Source: Motiliproteus sp041586735 (GTDB lineage Bacteria; Pseudomonadota; Gammaproteobacteria; Pseudomonadales; Balneatricaceae). Taken from it: a stretch of 64,000 bases of DNA. Every line of letters starts with the position of its first letter. Position 1 is the first letter of the stretch. The stretch is from NCBI GenBank assembly GCA_041586735.1, contig JBFGZQ010000008.1, forward strand, positions 111,393-175,392. Direction: 5' to 3'. Shown piece after piece: positions 25,749-34,732 of this stretch. Made by a program: the position numbers and the translations under genes. Under the pieces are notes generated by a model. It was not told where the DNA came from. It saw only the letters and a program-made list of their open reading frames with translations, and did no database searches.

Positions 25749-26711
25749 TTATCCCTGTTTTCTGCGGCCGGAGAAGGCGTAGAAGATCGCCAATACCACC
25801 GAAAACACCGTAATCCCCACCCCCAGCTCCACCAGCATGATCCCCAGATGCTGGCCGCTGAGCGCTACCGGCGACAAGGCGCTGTAATCGAGTAGTGCCT
25901 TACCGCGCAGCAGGCTCAACAGCCCGACACCGCCGTACAGCAGCACCCCTAGCGCTGCCATCCGGCTGAGCCAGCTCGGAGGAATCACCCGCTGGGCTTC
26001 ACCGTCGCCAAACACCAGATCGTAGAGCACCAGGCCGCTAGCCACGATCACCCCAGCCTGAAAGCCACCACCGGCACCAAAGTCACCATGAAATTGCACG
26101 TAAGCACCAAACAGCAGAATAAAAGGAATCAGCACCTTGACGATCACATGCAGCACCACCTGATCATCGATCACCCGCCGACCGGGCCGCAGTGGCGCGA
26201 CGTCGGTGATCCCCAACAGCAGCAGCACCGCCAACCCTGCGGTGAACACCACCACGGTCTCGCCCAGGGTGTCGTAGCCGCGATAGCTAGCCAGCACCGC
26301 CGTCACCAGATTGGGCGTACCCACCTCATTGAGCCCTTGCTCGATATAGCGCGGTGCGACATGCTGCTGCGCCGGTGCCTGGGCATCACCCAGCAGCGGC
26401 GCATCGAGGGTGCCGTAGAGCAACACCGCGCCCGTCAGTGCCACCACCACCAGCGGCAGTAACCGCTGCCGCCGGGGCGCAGCCTCATAGCGCTGGGTCA
26501 GCCGCAACGTGGCCAGCATCAGTACGGTAGTGATACCGGCTCCCACCGCCGCCTCGGTAAAGGCGACATCGACCGCGTCGAGCACCATGAACAACCCGGC
26601 GGCCAGAAAACTGTAGATGCCGAACAACATCACCACCGCGAACAGATCACGCAAGCGAATCGCCGCCACCGCGGTCAGCACCAAAAAACCCAACAGCACG
26701 ATATCGATCAA
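25749..26711 (-). CDS. mrpB: Fused MbhD/MbhE-MrpB subunit of the Mrp-like antiporter
   Basis: 320 aa. Residues 1-75 resemble the MbhD/DUF4040 segment found at the C-terminus of MrpA (FAVVMLFGIYSFLAAGLF, AFTEAAVGAGITTVL). Residues about 120-165 resemble MbhE (NLVTAVLASYRGYDTLGETVVVF, split here as VTAVLASYRGYDTLGET). Residues 190-320 are an MnhB/MrpB domain (FHGDFGAGGGFQAGV). In standard Mrp operons the first two parts belong to MrpA; here they are joined to MrpB and the NuoL-like half of MrpA is separate. It overlaps mrpG by 4 bp. Confidence 0.9.
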   Translation of the reverse strand: MIDIVLLGFLVLTAVAAIRLRDLFAVVMLFGIYSFLAAGLFMVLDAVDVAFTEAAVGAGITTVLMLATLRLTQRYEAAPRRQRLLPLVVVALTGAVLLYGTLDAPLLGDAQAPAQQHVAPRYIEQGLNEVGTPNLVTAVLASYRGYDTLGETVVVFTAGLAVLLLLGITDVAPLRPGRRVIDDQVVLHVIVKVLIPFILLFGAYVQFHGDFGAGGGFQAGVIVASGLVLYDLVFGDGEAQRVIPPSWLSRMAALGVLLYGGVGLLSLLRGKALLDYSALSPVALSGQHLGIMLVELGVGITVFSVVLAIFYAFSGRRKQG

Positions 26712-27064
26712 GGCTTCGATGGGCGATCCTCCTGGTCGACCGAGCCGGTCACCACGTCAAGCTCGTCGACTTGGGGTCGCAACCCGCCCTCCAGCGCCGC
26801 TTTGGCCATCGCATGAGCGGCAGTGGGGTTAGTGGCCAATACGAACGCCATCACCAGCAGTAGCTTCGCGCTATCCTGCGACCAGCCCAGTTGCAACATG
26901 ACCCCGGTCAGCAGCAGCGGCGTCGCCAAGGTTTCGGTCACGCCCGCAGCATGAACCCGGCAGAAAAAATCGGGAAACCGCAGCAGCCCCACCCCGCCGG
27001 TAACACACAAAAAACCACCAGCAATAAAACACCAGCCACTGGCCAGGGTGATCAGCTCGGTCAT
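26708..27064 (-). CDS. mrpG: Mrp-type antiporter subunit G
   Basis: 118 aa with three membrane helices. FLCVTGGVGLLRFPDFFCRVHAAGVTET is the MrpG/MnhG signature (LRFPDFFCRVHAAGVTET). The last 35 residues are polar. ATGA overlaps on both sides (mrpF, mrpB). Confidence 0.93.
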   Translation of the reverse strand: MTELITLASGWCFIAGGFLCVTGGVGLLRFPDFFCRVHAAGVTETLATPLLLTGVMLQLGWSQDSAKLLLVMAFVLATNPTAAHAMAKAALEGGLRPQVDELDVVTGSVDQEDRPSKP

Positions 27065-27366
27065 TCTGGATGCTCCTCGGTCGCCGGCGGTATTGGCTGC
27101 GCGGTCACCGGCGGTGCTGCCACGGGATGCTCAAAGAAACGCATGATGGCGATGGTGCTGACAAAGTTGATCATCGCGTAAAGCAGCGCCACATCGACAA
27201 AGCTCGACCAACCTAAGGCGTAACCGGCAACCACGATTAACAGCACGATTTTGGTACCGAACAGATTGGTAGCCAGCATCCGATCGTAAGCGGTCGGCCC
27301 CAACAACGCACGAATCAAGATCAGCATCATAGTCAGCAGAATGGCCAGGATCGCAGCCAGCAGCAT
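27061..27366 (-). CDS. mrpF: Mrp-type antiporter subunit F
   Basis: 101 aa with three helices. RALLGPTAYDRMLATNLFGTK is the MrpF signature (GPTAYDRMLATN). The start at 27366 gives MLLAAILAILLTMML directly and lies 4 bp after the mrpE stop; a longer in-frame ORF would overlap mrpE by 38 bp. The C-terminus is Pro-rich and polar. Confidence 0.92.
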   Translation of the reverse strand: MLLAAILAILLTMMLILIRALLGPTAYDRMLATNLFGTKIVLLIVVAGYALGWSSFVDVALLYAMINFVSTIAIMRFFEHPVAAPPVTAQPIPPATEEHPE

Positions 27367-27370
27367 GCCG

Positions 27371-27838
27371 CTAGATTCCCAGCCTTGCGATACGCCGTTC
27401 CATCTCACCCTGATGCAACTCGTTGCAGATCCCCTCGGATAGACTATGGACGATCAGGTGGTCGGCATTGACGTCGGTAGTTAAGGTGCCGGGAGTCAGG
27501 GTGATAGAGTTGGCAAACAGGGTTTTCTGTAGCGGCGTGGTCAAGCGGGTTTCCAACCGGCGCCAGTTGGGGTGGATCGGTAACGACGGGGTCCAGATCC
27601 GCCTGGCGACATCGATATTAGATTTGAGCACGCTCCAGAGCAGCCACAACCCGTAGCCGATCAACCTCGGCGTGGCGGGAATAAACCCCGGCTCTTGATC
27701 GACTCGATCCATCCGCCATGCCAGCCACAACACCCAGAGGACCGACACCAACCCCAGCCCCAATAACAACGGCTCAAAGTAGCCGGATAGCAGCAGCCAG
27801 AATACAGCCAGCGTTACAGCGATACCCAGATAATGCAT
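27371..27838 (-). CDS. mrpE: Mrp-type antiporter subunit E
   Basis: 155 aa and the first gene of the module. Two N-terminal helices are followed by the conserved MrpE cytoplasmic part: LKSNIDVARRIW, TTPLQKTLFANSITLTPGT and the DADHLIVHSL-like region. Transcription starts in the gap shared with gabT. Gene order E-F-G-(D/E-B)-C-D-D-x-D resembles the archaeal Mbh/Mrp order rather than the A-to-G order of Bacillus. Confidence 0.92.
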   Translation of the reverse strand: MHYLGIAVTLAVFWLLLSGYFEPLLLGLGLVSVLWVLWLAWRMDRVDQEPGFIPATPRLIGYGLWLLWSVLKSNIDVARRIWTPSLPIHPNWRRLETRLTTPLQKTLFANSITLTPGTLTTDVNADHLIVHSLSEGICNELHQGEMERRIARLGI

Positions 27839-28143
27839 AGCCTAGTCCTCGGTCGCAGTTTTTTTTGGGAGGTTACAGTCCTTAATATTAGACGCTTAGC
27901 GGAGCGGTGAAGGGTAATAATAATCGACGAGCTAAGCGCTCAGCGGCATGAGATGACGGGGCGCAACAGCTGTTAAGGCAGAGCCGTCCTAATAGATCGG
28001 CTCTAGCAGCTCGTTAAAGCCCCCCCTTTTACAGCAAGCCCTTTACAGCAAGCCCTTTACAGCAAAAGATAGCATCAGACGCCTATGTCCCTAACAATCG
28101 ACAACAGCGGGCTGCACAACCAACTGATTCGAGGACTCTGTCA
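27839..28143. other. Divergent promoter region between mrpE and gabT
   Basis: 305 bases without a gene. It contains a perfect 7-bp hairpin (AGAGCCG at 27980-27986 with CGGCTCT at 27998-28004), an imperfect palindrome GCTAAGCGCTCAGC near 27930-27945, an A-run near 27858-27866, and the tandem repeat at 28024-28066. Both operons must be initiated here; I could not assign a convincing -35/-10 pair. Confidence 0.5.
28024..28066. repeat. Three-copy 14-15 bp tandem repeat upstream of gabT
   Basis: CCCTTTTACAGCAAG (28024-28038), CCCTTTACAGCAAG (28039-28052) and CCCTTTACAGCAAA (28053-28066). It lies about 80 bp before gabT, so copy number could affect promoter spacing. Confidence 0.9.
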
Positions 28144-29424
28144 ATGAACAACGCCACCCTGCAACAACGTAAAGAAAAGGCCTTCGCGCGCGGCCAGGGC
28201 ACCCTGACCCATGCCTACATTGAAAAAGCACTGAACGCCGAACTCTGGGATATTGAGGGCAACCGCTACATCGATCTGGGCAGCGGTATCGCCGTGGTTA
28301 ACACCGGTCATAATCACCCTAAAGTTCAGGCGGCGGTGCAGGAACAGTTACAAAAATTCAGCCACACCTGCGTGATGGTAACCCCTTACGCCTCCGCGGT
28401 AGAGCTGGCGGAGAAGCTCAACGCGGCGGCACCCGGCGACAGCCCCAAGAAGGCGATCTTGGTGACCACCGGCGCCGAAGCCGTAGAAAACTGCGTCAAG
28501 ATCGCTCGCGCCCACACCGGACGCAGTGGCGTGATCGCCTTCAACGGCGGCTTCCACGGCCGCACCAACCTGACCATGGGGCTGACCGGCAAGGTCGCCC
28601 CTTACAAAGCCGGTTTCGGTCCTTTCCCCGGTGAGATCTACCACGCACCCTACCCCAACGCCTACCACGGGGTATCGGAACAGGCGTCTCTACAGGCGTT
28701 GAACATGCTGTTTACGGTTGAGATCGAGCCGAGCCGGGTCGCCGCTATAATCATCGAACCGGTACAGGGTGAAGGCGGTTTCTATGCCGCATCCCCGGCG
28801 TTTATGCAGGCCTTGCGCAAGCTTTGTGACCAGCATGGCATCCTGCTGATCGCCGATGAGATCCAGACCGGCTTTGGCCGCACCGGCAAGATGTTTGCGT
28901 GCGAACATGCCGGCATCGAACCCGACCTGATCACCCTGGCCAAAGGTATCGCCGGGGGCTTCCCGATCGCCGCGGTGGTCGGCAAAGCGGAAATCATGGA
29001 CGCCCCCCTGCCGGGCGGCTTGGGTGGCACCTACGGTGGATCACCGCTAGGTTGTGTCGCGGCGCTGGCGGTACTGGAGGTCATCGAAGAGCAGCAACTG
29101 TGCCAGCGCGCCGTCCAGATCGGCGCGACTATTGTGGGCCACCTGCAAGCCCTGCAGCAGCTATACCCCCAGCAGATCGGCAACGTTCGCAACCTGGGCG
29201 CCATGATCGCGATGGAACTGGTGCATGAGGGCGATGCCAACCGCCCCAACCCCGAGCTGACCAAGGCGATCGTCGCTGCCGCAGCGGGTAACGGCTTGAT
29301 CCTGCTGTCGTGCGGTATTCGCGGCAACGTCATCCGCTTCCTGCCAGCACTGACCATCAGCGACGCGCTGCTCACCGAGAGCATGCAGCTGCTGGATAAC
29401 ACCCTGGCGGCACTGATCCAATAA
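28144..29424 (+). CDS. gabT: 4-aminobutyrate aminotransferase
   Basis: 426 aa class-III PLP aminotransferase that converts 4-aminobutyrate and 2-oxoglutarate to succinate semialdehyde and glutamate. Visible motifs are TTGAEAVENCVKIAR (phosphate site), FNGGFHGRT, IIEPVQGEGGFY, LLIADEIQTGFGRTGK (PLP-binding Asp) and TLAKGIAGGFPIAAV with the Schiff-base Lys. GGTYGGSPLGCVAAL follows, as in E. coli GabT. gabD is not adjacent. The product glutamate could feed the NAD-GDH encoded nearby. Close relatives such as 5-aminovalerate transaminase (DavT) cannot be excluded. Confidence 0.9.
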   Translation: MNNATLQQRKEKAFARGQGTLTHAYIEKALNAELWDIEGNRYIDLGSGIAVVNTGHNHPKVQAAVQEQLQKFSHTCVMVTPYASAVELAEKLNAAAPGDSPKKAILVTTGAEAVENCVKIARAHTGRSGVIAFNGGFHGRTNLTMGLTGKVAPYKAGFGPFPGEIYHAPYPNAYHGVSEQASLQALNMLFTVEIEPSRVAAIIIEPVQGEGGFYAASPAFMQALRKLCDQHGILLIADEIQTGFGRTGKMFACEHAGIEPDLITLAKGIAGGFPIAAVVGKAEIMDAPLPGGLGGTYGGSPLGCVAALAVLEVIEEQQLCQRAVQIGATIVGHLQALQQLYPQQIGNVRNLGAMIAMELVHEGDANRPNPELTKAIVAAAAGNGLILLSCGIRGNVIRFLPALTISDALLTESMQLLDNTLAALIQ

Positions 29425-29458
29425 CGCCCCTATCCAGGTGTTGAGGCAGATATCGGCC

Positions 29459-29486
29459 TGATGCGGTGCGCTTGCGAACCGCATCA
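29459..29486. terminator. Possible bidirectional terminator hairpin after gabT
   Basis: TGATGCGGT (29459-29467) and ACCGCATCA (29478-29486) form a perfect 9-bp stem around a 10-nt loop. It sits between the ends of the convergent gabT and the 29505-29714 gene. It lacks a clear T-tract, so its role as a terminator is uncertain. Confidence 0.45.
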
Positions 29487-29494
29487 ATCAACAG

Positions 29495-29514
29495 CTAGCA
29501 GCCCCTAGCAGCCG
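29495..29514. repeat. 10-bp tandem duplication over a stop codon
   Basis: CTAGCAGCCC (29495-29504) and CTAGCAGCCG (29505-29514). On the minus strand the second copy carries the TAG stop of the small gene and the first copy repeats it. Confidence 0.8.
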
Positions 29515-29714
29515 CCTTGGCGCGCCGCTACCCAGGCCCGCGCCTTAGACTCATTGCCCGTAAAAAACACCGGCCGACTGCTCGGTAGCGGCAGACCATC
29601 CCAGGCCAGTGGCTGACAAAACACCCACCAACTGGATGCTCCGCGGTTTTCGATCTGCAATACCTCCTGTTGCTGCGGCTGGCCCTGTGGCTGCAGATAG
29701 ACGACATGACTCAT
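29505..29714 (-). CDS. Small conserved-type hypothetical protein
   Basis: 69 aa. The start at 29714 (MSHVVYLQPQGQPQQQ) was chosen because AAAGGAG lies about 9 nt upstream; the longer open frame starts inside a hairpin. The protein is soluble with many aromatic residues (SSWWVFCQPLAWDG) and ends ESKARAWVAARQGGC. No family was recognised. It lies directly downstream of the NAD-GDH gene, separated by a perfect hairpin, and may be read by leak-through from it. Confidence 0.6.
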   Translation of the reverse strand: MSHVVYLQPQGQPQQQEVLQIENRGASSWWVFCQPLAWDGLPLPSSRPVFFTGNESKARAWVAARQGGC

Positions 29715-29735
29715 GTGTGGTGCTCCTTTATGGAT

Positions 29736-29768
29736 GGTCACCGGACTCCGCCACGGAGTCCGGTGACC
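29736..29768. terminator. Perfect 15-bp hairpin after the NAD-GDH gene
   Basis: GGTCACCGGACTCCG (29736-29750) and CGGAGTCCGGTGACC (29754-29768) pair perfectly around a 3-nt loop. No T-tract follows on the minus strand. It lies 11 bp after the gdhB stop and just ahead of the ribosome site of the small gene. It may be a partial terminator, an mRNA-stability element or a repetitive palindrome. Confidence 0.65.
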
Positions 29769-29778
29769 TAGTTACTGG

Positions 29779-32700
29779 TTAGGATTTAACAGCGATAGCG
29801 GTCTGGGATAACTCCAACAATTCCCGCAGCGCCACCGAGAAGATGGCGCAATCACGCACCTTGGCGTTGCGAATCTCGCCCAGCATCTGCTGCCAGCGCT
29901 GCACCGGCAGCGCCTGCTGCTCCAGCCACTGCTCAACCTGCTGCAAGGGGTTATCGATACCCTCGCAGCTCAGCACCCGGCTGGTCAGGTTACGTTGTTG
30001 GCTATTGAGATCATCACGGTAGCTATCGCAGGCTAAAGACTGCCAGTGATTCTTGGCATCAAAGGCGCCGATCTGCTGATCGAACCAGTGCAGATCCAGC
30101 TGATCACCGAGACTGAAATAGACCTGCGCCACCTGCTCAACCGGCTTGCCGGTCTGCTCTGCCGCCTGAATAATCCCCAGCAACGAGTACAGACTCCCGG
30201 CACCGGCGATCAACACCGCCAACGCATCAGGAACACCCTGCAGCAGCAACTGCGCGTGTTTGTCCTCCCAGCTTTGGCGCCGCCCACCCTGGACCAACTC
30301 AGCAATCTTGGGGGCCAGCAGTTCGATACCGCTGCGGTAACGGGCGATACAACCGGCCACATCCAGATCGTAACGATGGTTACGCAGGAACCAGTAACTG
30401 GCACGCCGTACCAGACGCTGCAGCTCGCTCAGGATCCGTGCCTGATCGGCGCTTGCGATCTGATAATCCAGCGCTTCGATCGCGGCCCAGATCCGATCCA
30501 TATCAAAGACATCACGGGCGATCACGTAGGCCGCGGCGACATCCTCATAACCGGCGCCGGTCGACTGGCGCACCACATGGGGGTAAGTGATCCCCATGCG
30601 GTTGACCAGGGTGTTGGCCAGCTGGTTGGCGATGATCTCGCGCCGCAGCCGATGCTGACTGACCGCTTGCGGGAACTGCTCACTGATCCGTACCGGGAAG
30701 GCACCTGCTACTTCGCGTGCCAGATAGGCATCGTCGTAGATACGGGGTTTGACCAGCGCCTCCTTGAGCTCGGCCTTGATATAGGAGATCAATACCGCCA
30801 GCTCCGGACGCACCAGCCCCTGTTGACGACTGCGGCGCTGCTGCAGCTGCTCATCGTCGGCAATAAACTCCAGTCCGCGATCGAGCTTACCCTCGGCTTC
30901 GAGACTGTTGATCAGGCGAATGTACTCATCGGGCTCCTGCGCCTCATGCAGCCGAGCCAAGCTCAGCGCCTGGGTCTGGCTGTAGTTGTTGCGCAGTACC
31001 AGCTGCGAGACATCATCGGTCATCTCCTTGAGCAGCTGGTTACGCTGTTTGAGGGTCATATCACCGTTCGCCATCACCTCATTGAGGAGGATCTTGATAT
31101 TGACCTCATGATCGGAGCAATCGACTCCGCCGGCATTATCGATAAAATCGGTAAAGCAGGCACCGCCCCGCAGGGCAAACTCGATCCGCCCCAACTGGGT
31201 AACGCCGAGGTTACCGCCCTCACCCAGCACCCGACAGCGCAACTCACCACCGTTGATGCGCAGGCTGTCGTTAGCCTTATCACCGACATCGGCATGGCTC
31301 TCGTGCTGCGCCTTGACATAGGTGCCGATACCGCCGTTCCAGAGCAGATCTACCGGCGCTTTCAGCAGCGCCGAGATCAGCTCATTAGGGCTTAGACTGC
31401 TGGCCTCGATGGCGAAGCGCTGCTGCATCTGTGTGGAGATCGGAATCGACTTCGCCGCGCGCGAGAAGATACCGCCACCTTCGGAGAGCAACGCAGCGTT
31501 GTAGTCGCTCCAATTAGAACGGGGCAACGCGAACATCCGCCGACGCTCGGCGAAGCTGGTCGCAGCGTCTGGGTTAGGGTCGATAAAGATATGCAGATGG
31601 TTAAATGCGGCGGTTAACAGCGCACACTCCGACAACAACAGGCCGTTACCGAACACATCGCCGGCCATATCGCCGATCCCCACCACCGTAAAAGGCTGGG
31701 ACTGGGTATCCAGATCCAGCTCGCGGAAGTGGCGCTTGACCGACTCCCAGGCGCCCTTGGCGGTGATCCCCATGCCTTTATGGTCATAACCCTGACTGCC
31801 GCCAGAGGCAAAGGCATCGCCCATCCAGAAGCCATAGTCTGCCGCCAGCGCGTTAGCGATATCGGAGAAGGTCGCGGTGCCCTTATCGGCGGCCACCACC
31901 AGATAGGGGTCGTCACCATCGATACGAATCACATCTGCCGGAGGTACCACCTTGCCATCCACCAGGTTGTCGGCCAGATCCAGAAGTCCGCGGATAAAGA
32001 TCTGATAGCAAGCGATCCCTTCGGCCTGGATCTCTTCGCGCGAGCCTTTTTCCGGCAGATTGCGCGGCACGAAGCCGCCTTTGGCGCCGACCGGCACGAT
32101 CACCGCATTTTTGACCTGCTGCGCCTTTACCAGCCCCAACACCTCGGTGCGGTAGTCTTCCTGGCGGTCAGACCAGCGCAGCCCACCGCGAGCCACCTTA
32201 CCGCCACGCAGATGCACCCCTTCAACACGGGGAGAATAGACGAAGGTTTCGAACAACGGCCGTGGCCGGGGAATGTTGGCGATCTCGCGAGGGCTGAGCT
32301 TGAAAGAGATGTACGACTTAGGCTCGGCGCTCGCATCCAACTGGAAGTAGTTGGTGCGCAGCGTGGCTTTGATCAGCTCCAGCAGCCGCCGCAGAATGCG
32401 ATCATCATTAAGATTATCGACCTGGTTAAGCGCATCGGCGACGCTGGCCTCGAGGCGCTTGGCCAGGGCATCCACCTTGTCGCTACCTTGGCGGGACGGT
32501 TCAAAACGCGCCCGGAACAACGCCACCAGTAACTTGGTGACCTGCAGATGACGCGCCAGAGTATCGGCCACGTAGGGCTGACTGGAATCGAAGCGCAGCT
32601 GACGATTGTAACGGCTGTAGGCGCGCAGCAACGTCACCTCGCGCCAGCCCAGTTTGCCACCGATCACCAGCCGGTTGAACTCGTCGTTTTCGGCCCGTCC

Positions 32701-34659
32701 CTCCCAGATCGCGGCGAAAGCCTCCTGAAAGATCTGCTTAACATCTTGCATCACCACCGGTTCAGCGCTGTTATAGATCAGGGAAAAATCATGCATCCAG
32801 AAGATCCGGCCGTCGCAACGTCGTACCTCATAGGGGTGTTCACCCACCACCCGCATCCCCAGATTTTCGAGGATAGGAATAATATCGGACAACACCAGGG
32901 TCTCGCCTTCAGACAGCAGTTTGAAGCGTAACAGCTCGCTGGACTCCTCCAGCACCCGATAAAAACTCATCGCCAGGGTTTTGCCGCTATCCAACTCCGC
33001 TAAACGCTGAATATCGTAGACCGCATTACTGGCGGGGAAATGTTCTCTATAGGCACTGGAAAATGAACCCCGGTACAGCGTGGCGTAGCAGTTACCCAAC
33101 TCCTCGCCACAGGACTCTACCAAGGCGCTGTGCAGGTCTTCATCCCAGGCGCGGGAGAACTCGACCACCTGCGCCTGGAGCGCCTGCTGATCCCAGACTA
33201 AGGATTGGTTAGGATCGACCCGGAGCACGAAATGGGTGCGCGCCAGCACCGACTCCGAGAAGTGGGTGGTAAACTCGGTATCCAGAGCATTGAAATGGCT
33301 CTCCAGCACCCGCTGCACACGGAGACGCAGGTCGGTGCCGTAGATATCGCGCGGTGCGTAATACAGGCAGGAGAAGAACTTGCCACAAGGATCAGGGCGT
33401 ACAAACAGCCGTACCTTGCGGCGTTCCTGAAGATTAAAGATCCCCAAGGCGGTATCGAATAGCACCTCGGTAGTCGCCAGGAACAGCTCCTCGCGAGGCA
33501 GATCTGTCATCACCTGCTGCAACTCTTTACTACTGTGACCGCCCGCGTCAAAGCCCGCGTGCTCTAACACCTCGGCCACTTTAGTACGTACCAGCGGAAT
33601 GGTTTTCGGGGCCGCGGCATACACCGATGAGGTATAGAGGCCGTAGAAACAGCACTCGCCTATCACCTTGCCGCTGGCATCAAAGCGCTTGACCACCACC
33701 AGATCAAGGTACGCGGGCCGGTGTACCCGGGAGCGGCTAGCGTCCTTGGCAAACATCACCGGCGTCGGGGCGAGGATAAACTGGCGCTCGTTATCACGCA
33801 GGCTCAACAGCGTCTTTTTACGACCGGGACCGCGATGCAAGCGCTGGGTTCCCAGATCCGATCCCTGAACCCGGCTGATACGGGGCTGATCGCCATCCGT
33901 CTCAACCTGAATTTCATCATAGCCCAAGAAGGTAAAGTTGTTCTCCAGCAGCCAGCTCAGAAAGGCCTTGGCTTCGGCTGTTTCTGTGGCGTCGACCGCT
34001 GCCGGCTGCTGATCCAGCGTGTTGATGCAATCTCGCACCCGCTGCTGCATCGATGCAAAATCTTTGACGGCGGCATGCACATCGCCAAGCACATCCAGCA
34101 GTCCTGCCTCAATCTGTTTCAGCGCCTCACGATCACTACGGCGATCCACCTCCAGATAGATGGTCGACTCACGCCGCCTAACGGGCAGCGCCTCGCTAGC
34201 GGTTGATCCGCTAACGGGCGCCTCATCATCCAGAAGGCACAACAACCGGCCCTGTTCATCGCGCTGCACAGTAACCAGCGCATTATGGATCGCATGGATG
34301 GAGAGCCCTTGGCGGTTTAACTCCATCCGTACCGAATCCACCAGGAACGGCATATCAAAATTAAGAATCTCGATCACGGTATGACCCGAGTGCCAACCGT
34401 GTTGCTCAACGTCAGGATTGAGTACCCGCACCTTGGCGGATCCCGGATCCAGCTGCTGGATAAAGTGCCAGCAGGACAGGGTCGCGCCATAGAGATTATC
34501 CAGGCGGCGCTCAAGCAGCTCATCGACAGGACTGACATGGTAGTAAAAACGGGAAAAACGACTGAGCTCGGCAGCAATCTGTGGCTCCAGCTTGCTACTA
34601 AAGAGTTCATCGAGACGGGTCAGCAGCTTGTCTTTCTTGCTACTCAGTAAATCGAACAT
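29779..34659 (-). CDS. gdhB: NAD-dependent glutamate dehydrogenase, large (180-kDa-class)
   Basis: 1626 aa, the expected size for the large NAD-GDH class known from Streptomyces, Pseudomonas and Caulobacter. It deaminates glutamate to 2-oxoglutarate and ammonium. The long N-terminal part (about 1-700) contains ACT-like regulatory segments. The catalytic core lies near 780-900: KVARGGLRWSDRQEDYRTE and GLVKAQQVKNAVIVPVGAKGG hold the substrate and catalytic lysines, and DPYLVVAADKGTATFSDIAN and VVGIGDMAGDVFGNG form the NAD region. No frameshift. It is used for glutamate catabolism, which fits the neighbouring gabT. A perfect hairpin (34710-34732) lies about 50 bp upstream, in the likely leader. 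Confidence 0.95.
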   Translation of the reverse strand: MFDLLSSKKDKLLTRLDELFSSKLEPQIAAELSRFSRFYYHVSPVDELLERRLDNLYGATLSCWHFIQQLDPGSAKVRVLNPDVEQHGWHSGHTVIEILNFDMPFLVDSVRMELNRQGLSIHAIHNALVTVQRDEQGRLLCLLDDEAPVSGSTASEALPVRRRESTIYLEVDRRSDREALKQIEAGLLDVLGDVHAAVKDFASMQQRVRDCINTLDQQPAAVDATETAEAKAFLSWLLENNFTFLGYDEIQVETDGDQPRISRVQGSDLGTQRLHRGPGRKKTLLSLRDNERQFILAPTPVMFAKDASRSRVHRPAYLDLVVVKRFDASGKVIGECCFYGLYTSSVYAAAPKTIPLVRTKVAEVLEHAGFDAGGHSSKELQQVMTDLPREELFLATTEVLFDTALGIFNLQERRKVRLFVRPDPCGKFFSCLYYAPRDIYGTDLRLRVQRVLESHFNALDTEFTTHFSESVLARTHFVLRVDPNQSLVWDQQALQAQVVEFSRAWDEDLHSALVESCGEELGNCYATLYRGSFSSAYREHFPASNAVYDIQRLAELDSGKTLAMSFYRVLEESSELLRFKLLSEGETLVLSDIIPILENLGMRVVGEHPYEVRRCDGRIFWMHDFSLIYNSAEPVVMQDVKQIFQEAFAAIWEGRAENDEFNRLVIGGKLGWREVTLLRAYSRYNRQLRFDSSQPYVADTLARHLQVTKLLVALFRARFEPSRQGSDKVDALAKRLEASVADALNQVDNLNDDRILRRLLELIKATLRTNYFQLDASAEPKSYISFKLSPREIANIPRPRPLFETFVYSPRVEGVHLRGGKVARGGLRWSDRQEDYRTEVLGLVKAQQVKNAVIVPVGAKGGFVPRNLPEKGSREEIQAEGIACYQIFIRGLLDLADNLVDGKVVPPADVIRIDGDDPYLVVAADKGTATFSDIANALAADYGFWMGDAFASGGSQGYDHKGMGITAKGAWESVKRHFRELDLDTQSQPFTVVGIGDMAGDVFGNGLLLSECALLTAAFNHLHIFIDPNPDAATSFAERRRMFALPRSNWSDYNAALLSEGGGIFSRAAKSIPISTQMQQRFAIEASSLSPNELISALLKAPVDLLWNGGIGTYVKAQHESHADVGDKANDSLRINGGELRCRVLGEGGNLGVTQLGRIEFALRGGACFTDFIDNAGGVDCSDHEVNIKILLNEVMANGDMTLKQRNQLLKEMTDDVSQLVLRNNYSQTQALSLARLHEAQEPDEYIRLINSLEAEGKLDRGLEFIADDEQLQQRRSRQQGLVRPELAVLISYIKAELKEALVKPRIYDDAYLAREVAGAFPVRISEQFPQAVSQHRLRREIIANQLANTLVNRMGITYPHVVRQSTGAGYEDVAAAYVIARDVFDMDRIWAAIEALDYQIASADQARILSELQRLVRRASYWFLRNHRYDLDVAGCIARYRSGIELLAPKIAELVQGGRRQSWEDKHAQLLLQGVPDALAVLIAGAGSLYSLLGIIQAAEQTGKPVEQVAQVYFSLGDQLDLHWFDQQIGAFDAKNHWQSLACDSYRDDLNSQQRNLTSRVLSCEGIDNPLQQVEQWLEQQALPVQRWQQMLGEIRNAKVRDCAIFSVALRELLELSQTAIAVKS

Positions 34660-34709
34660 AGGTAGGGTATCTCTGGCCTTTTAAGGCGATGGTTAACAGA
34701 CACGGAGGT

Positions 34710-34732
34710 TGCACCGAGACCCTCTCGGTGCA
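34710..34732 (-). promoter_or_regulatory. Perfect 10-bp hairpin in the probable gdhB leader
   Basis: TGCACCGAGA (34710-34719) and TCTCGGTGCA (34723-34732) form a perfect stem with a 3-nt loop, about 50 nt upstream of the gdhB ATG. There is no T-tract, so it is more likely an mRNA structure or protein-binding dyad than a terminator. Whether it is transcribed depends on the unmapped promoter. Confidence 0.5.

Noticed and set aside
30046..31395. 449-codon open frame on the plus strand opposite gdhB
   Set aside because: It is the exact antisense of a strongly recognised enzyme, has no domain resemblance and no ribosome site. Long antisense frames are common in GC-rich genes.
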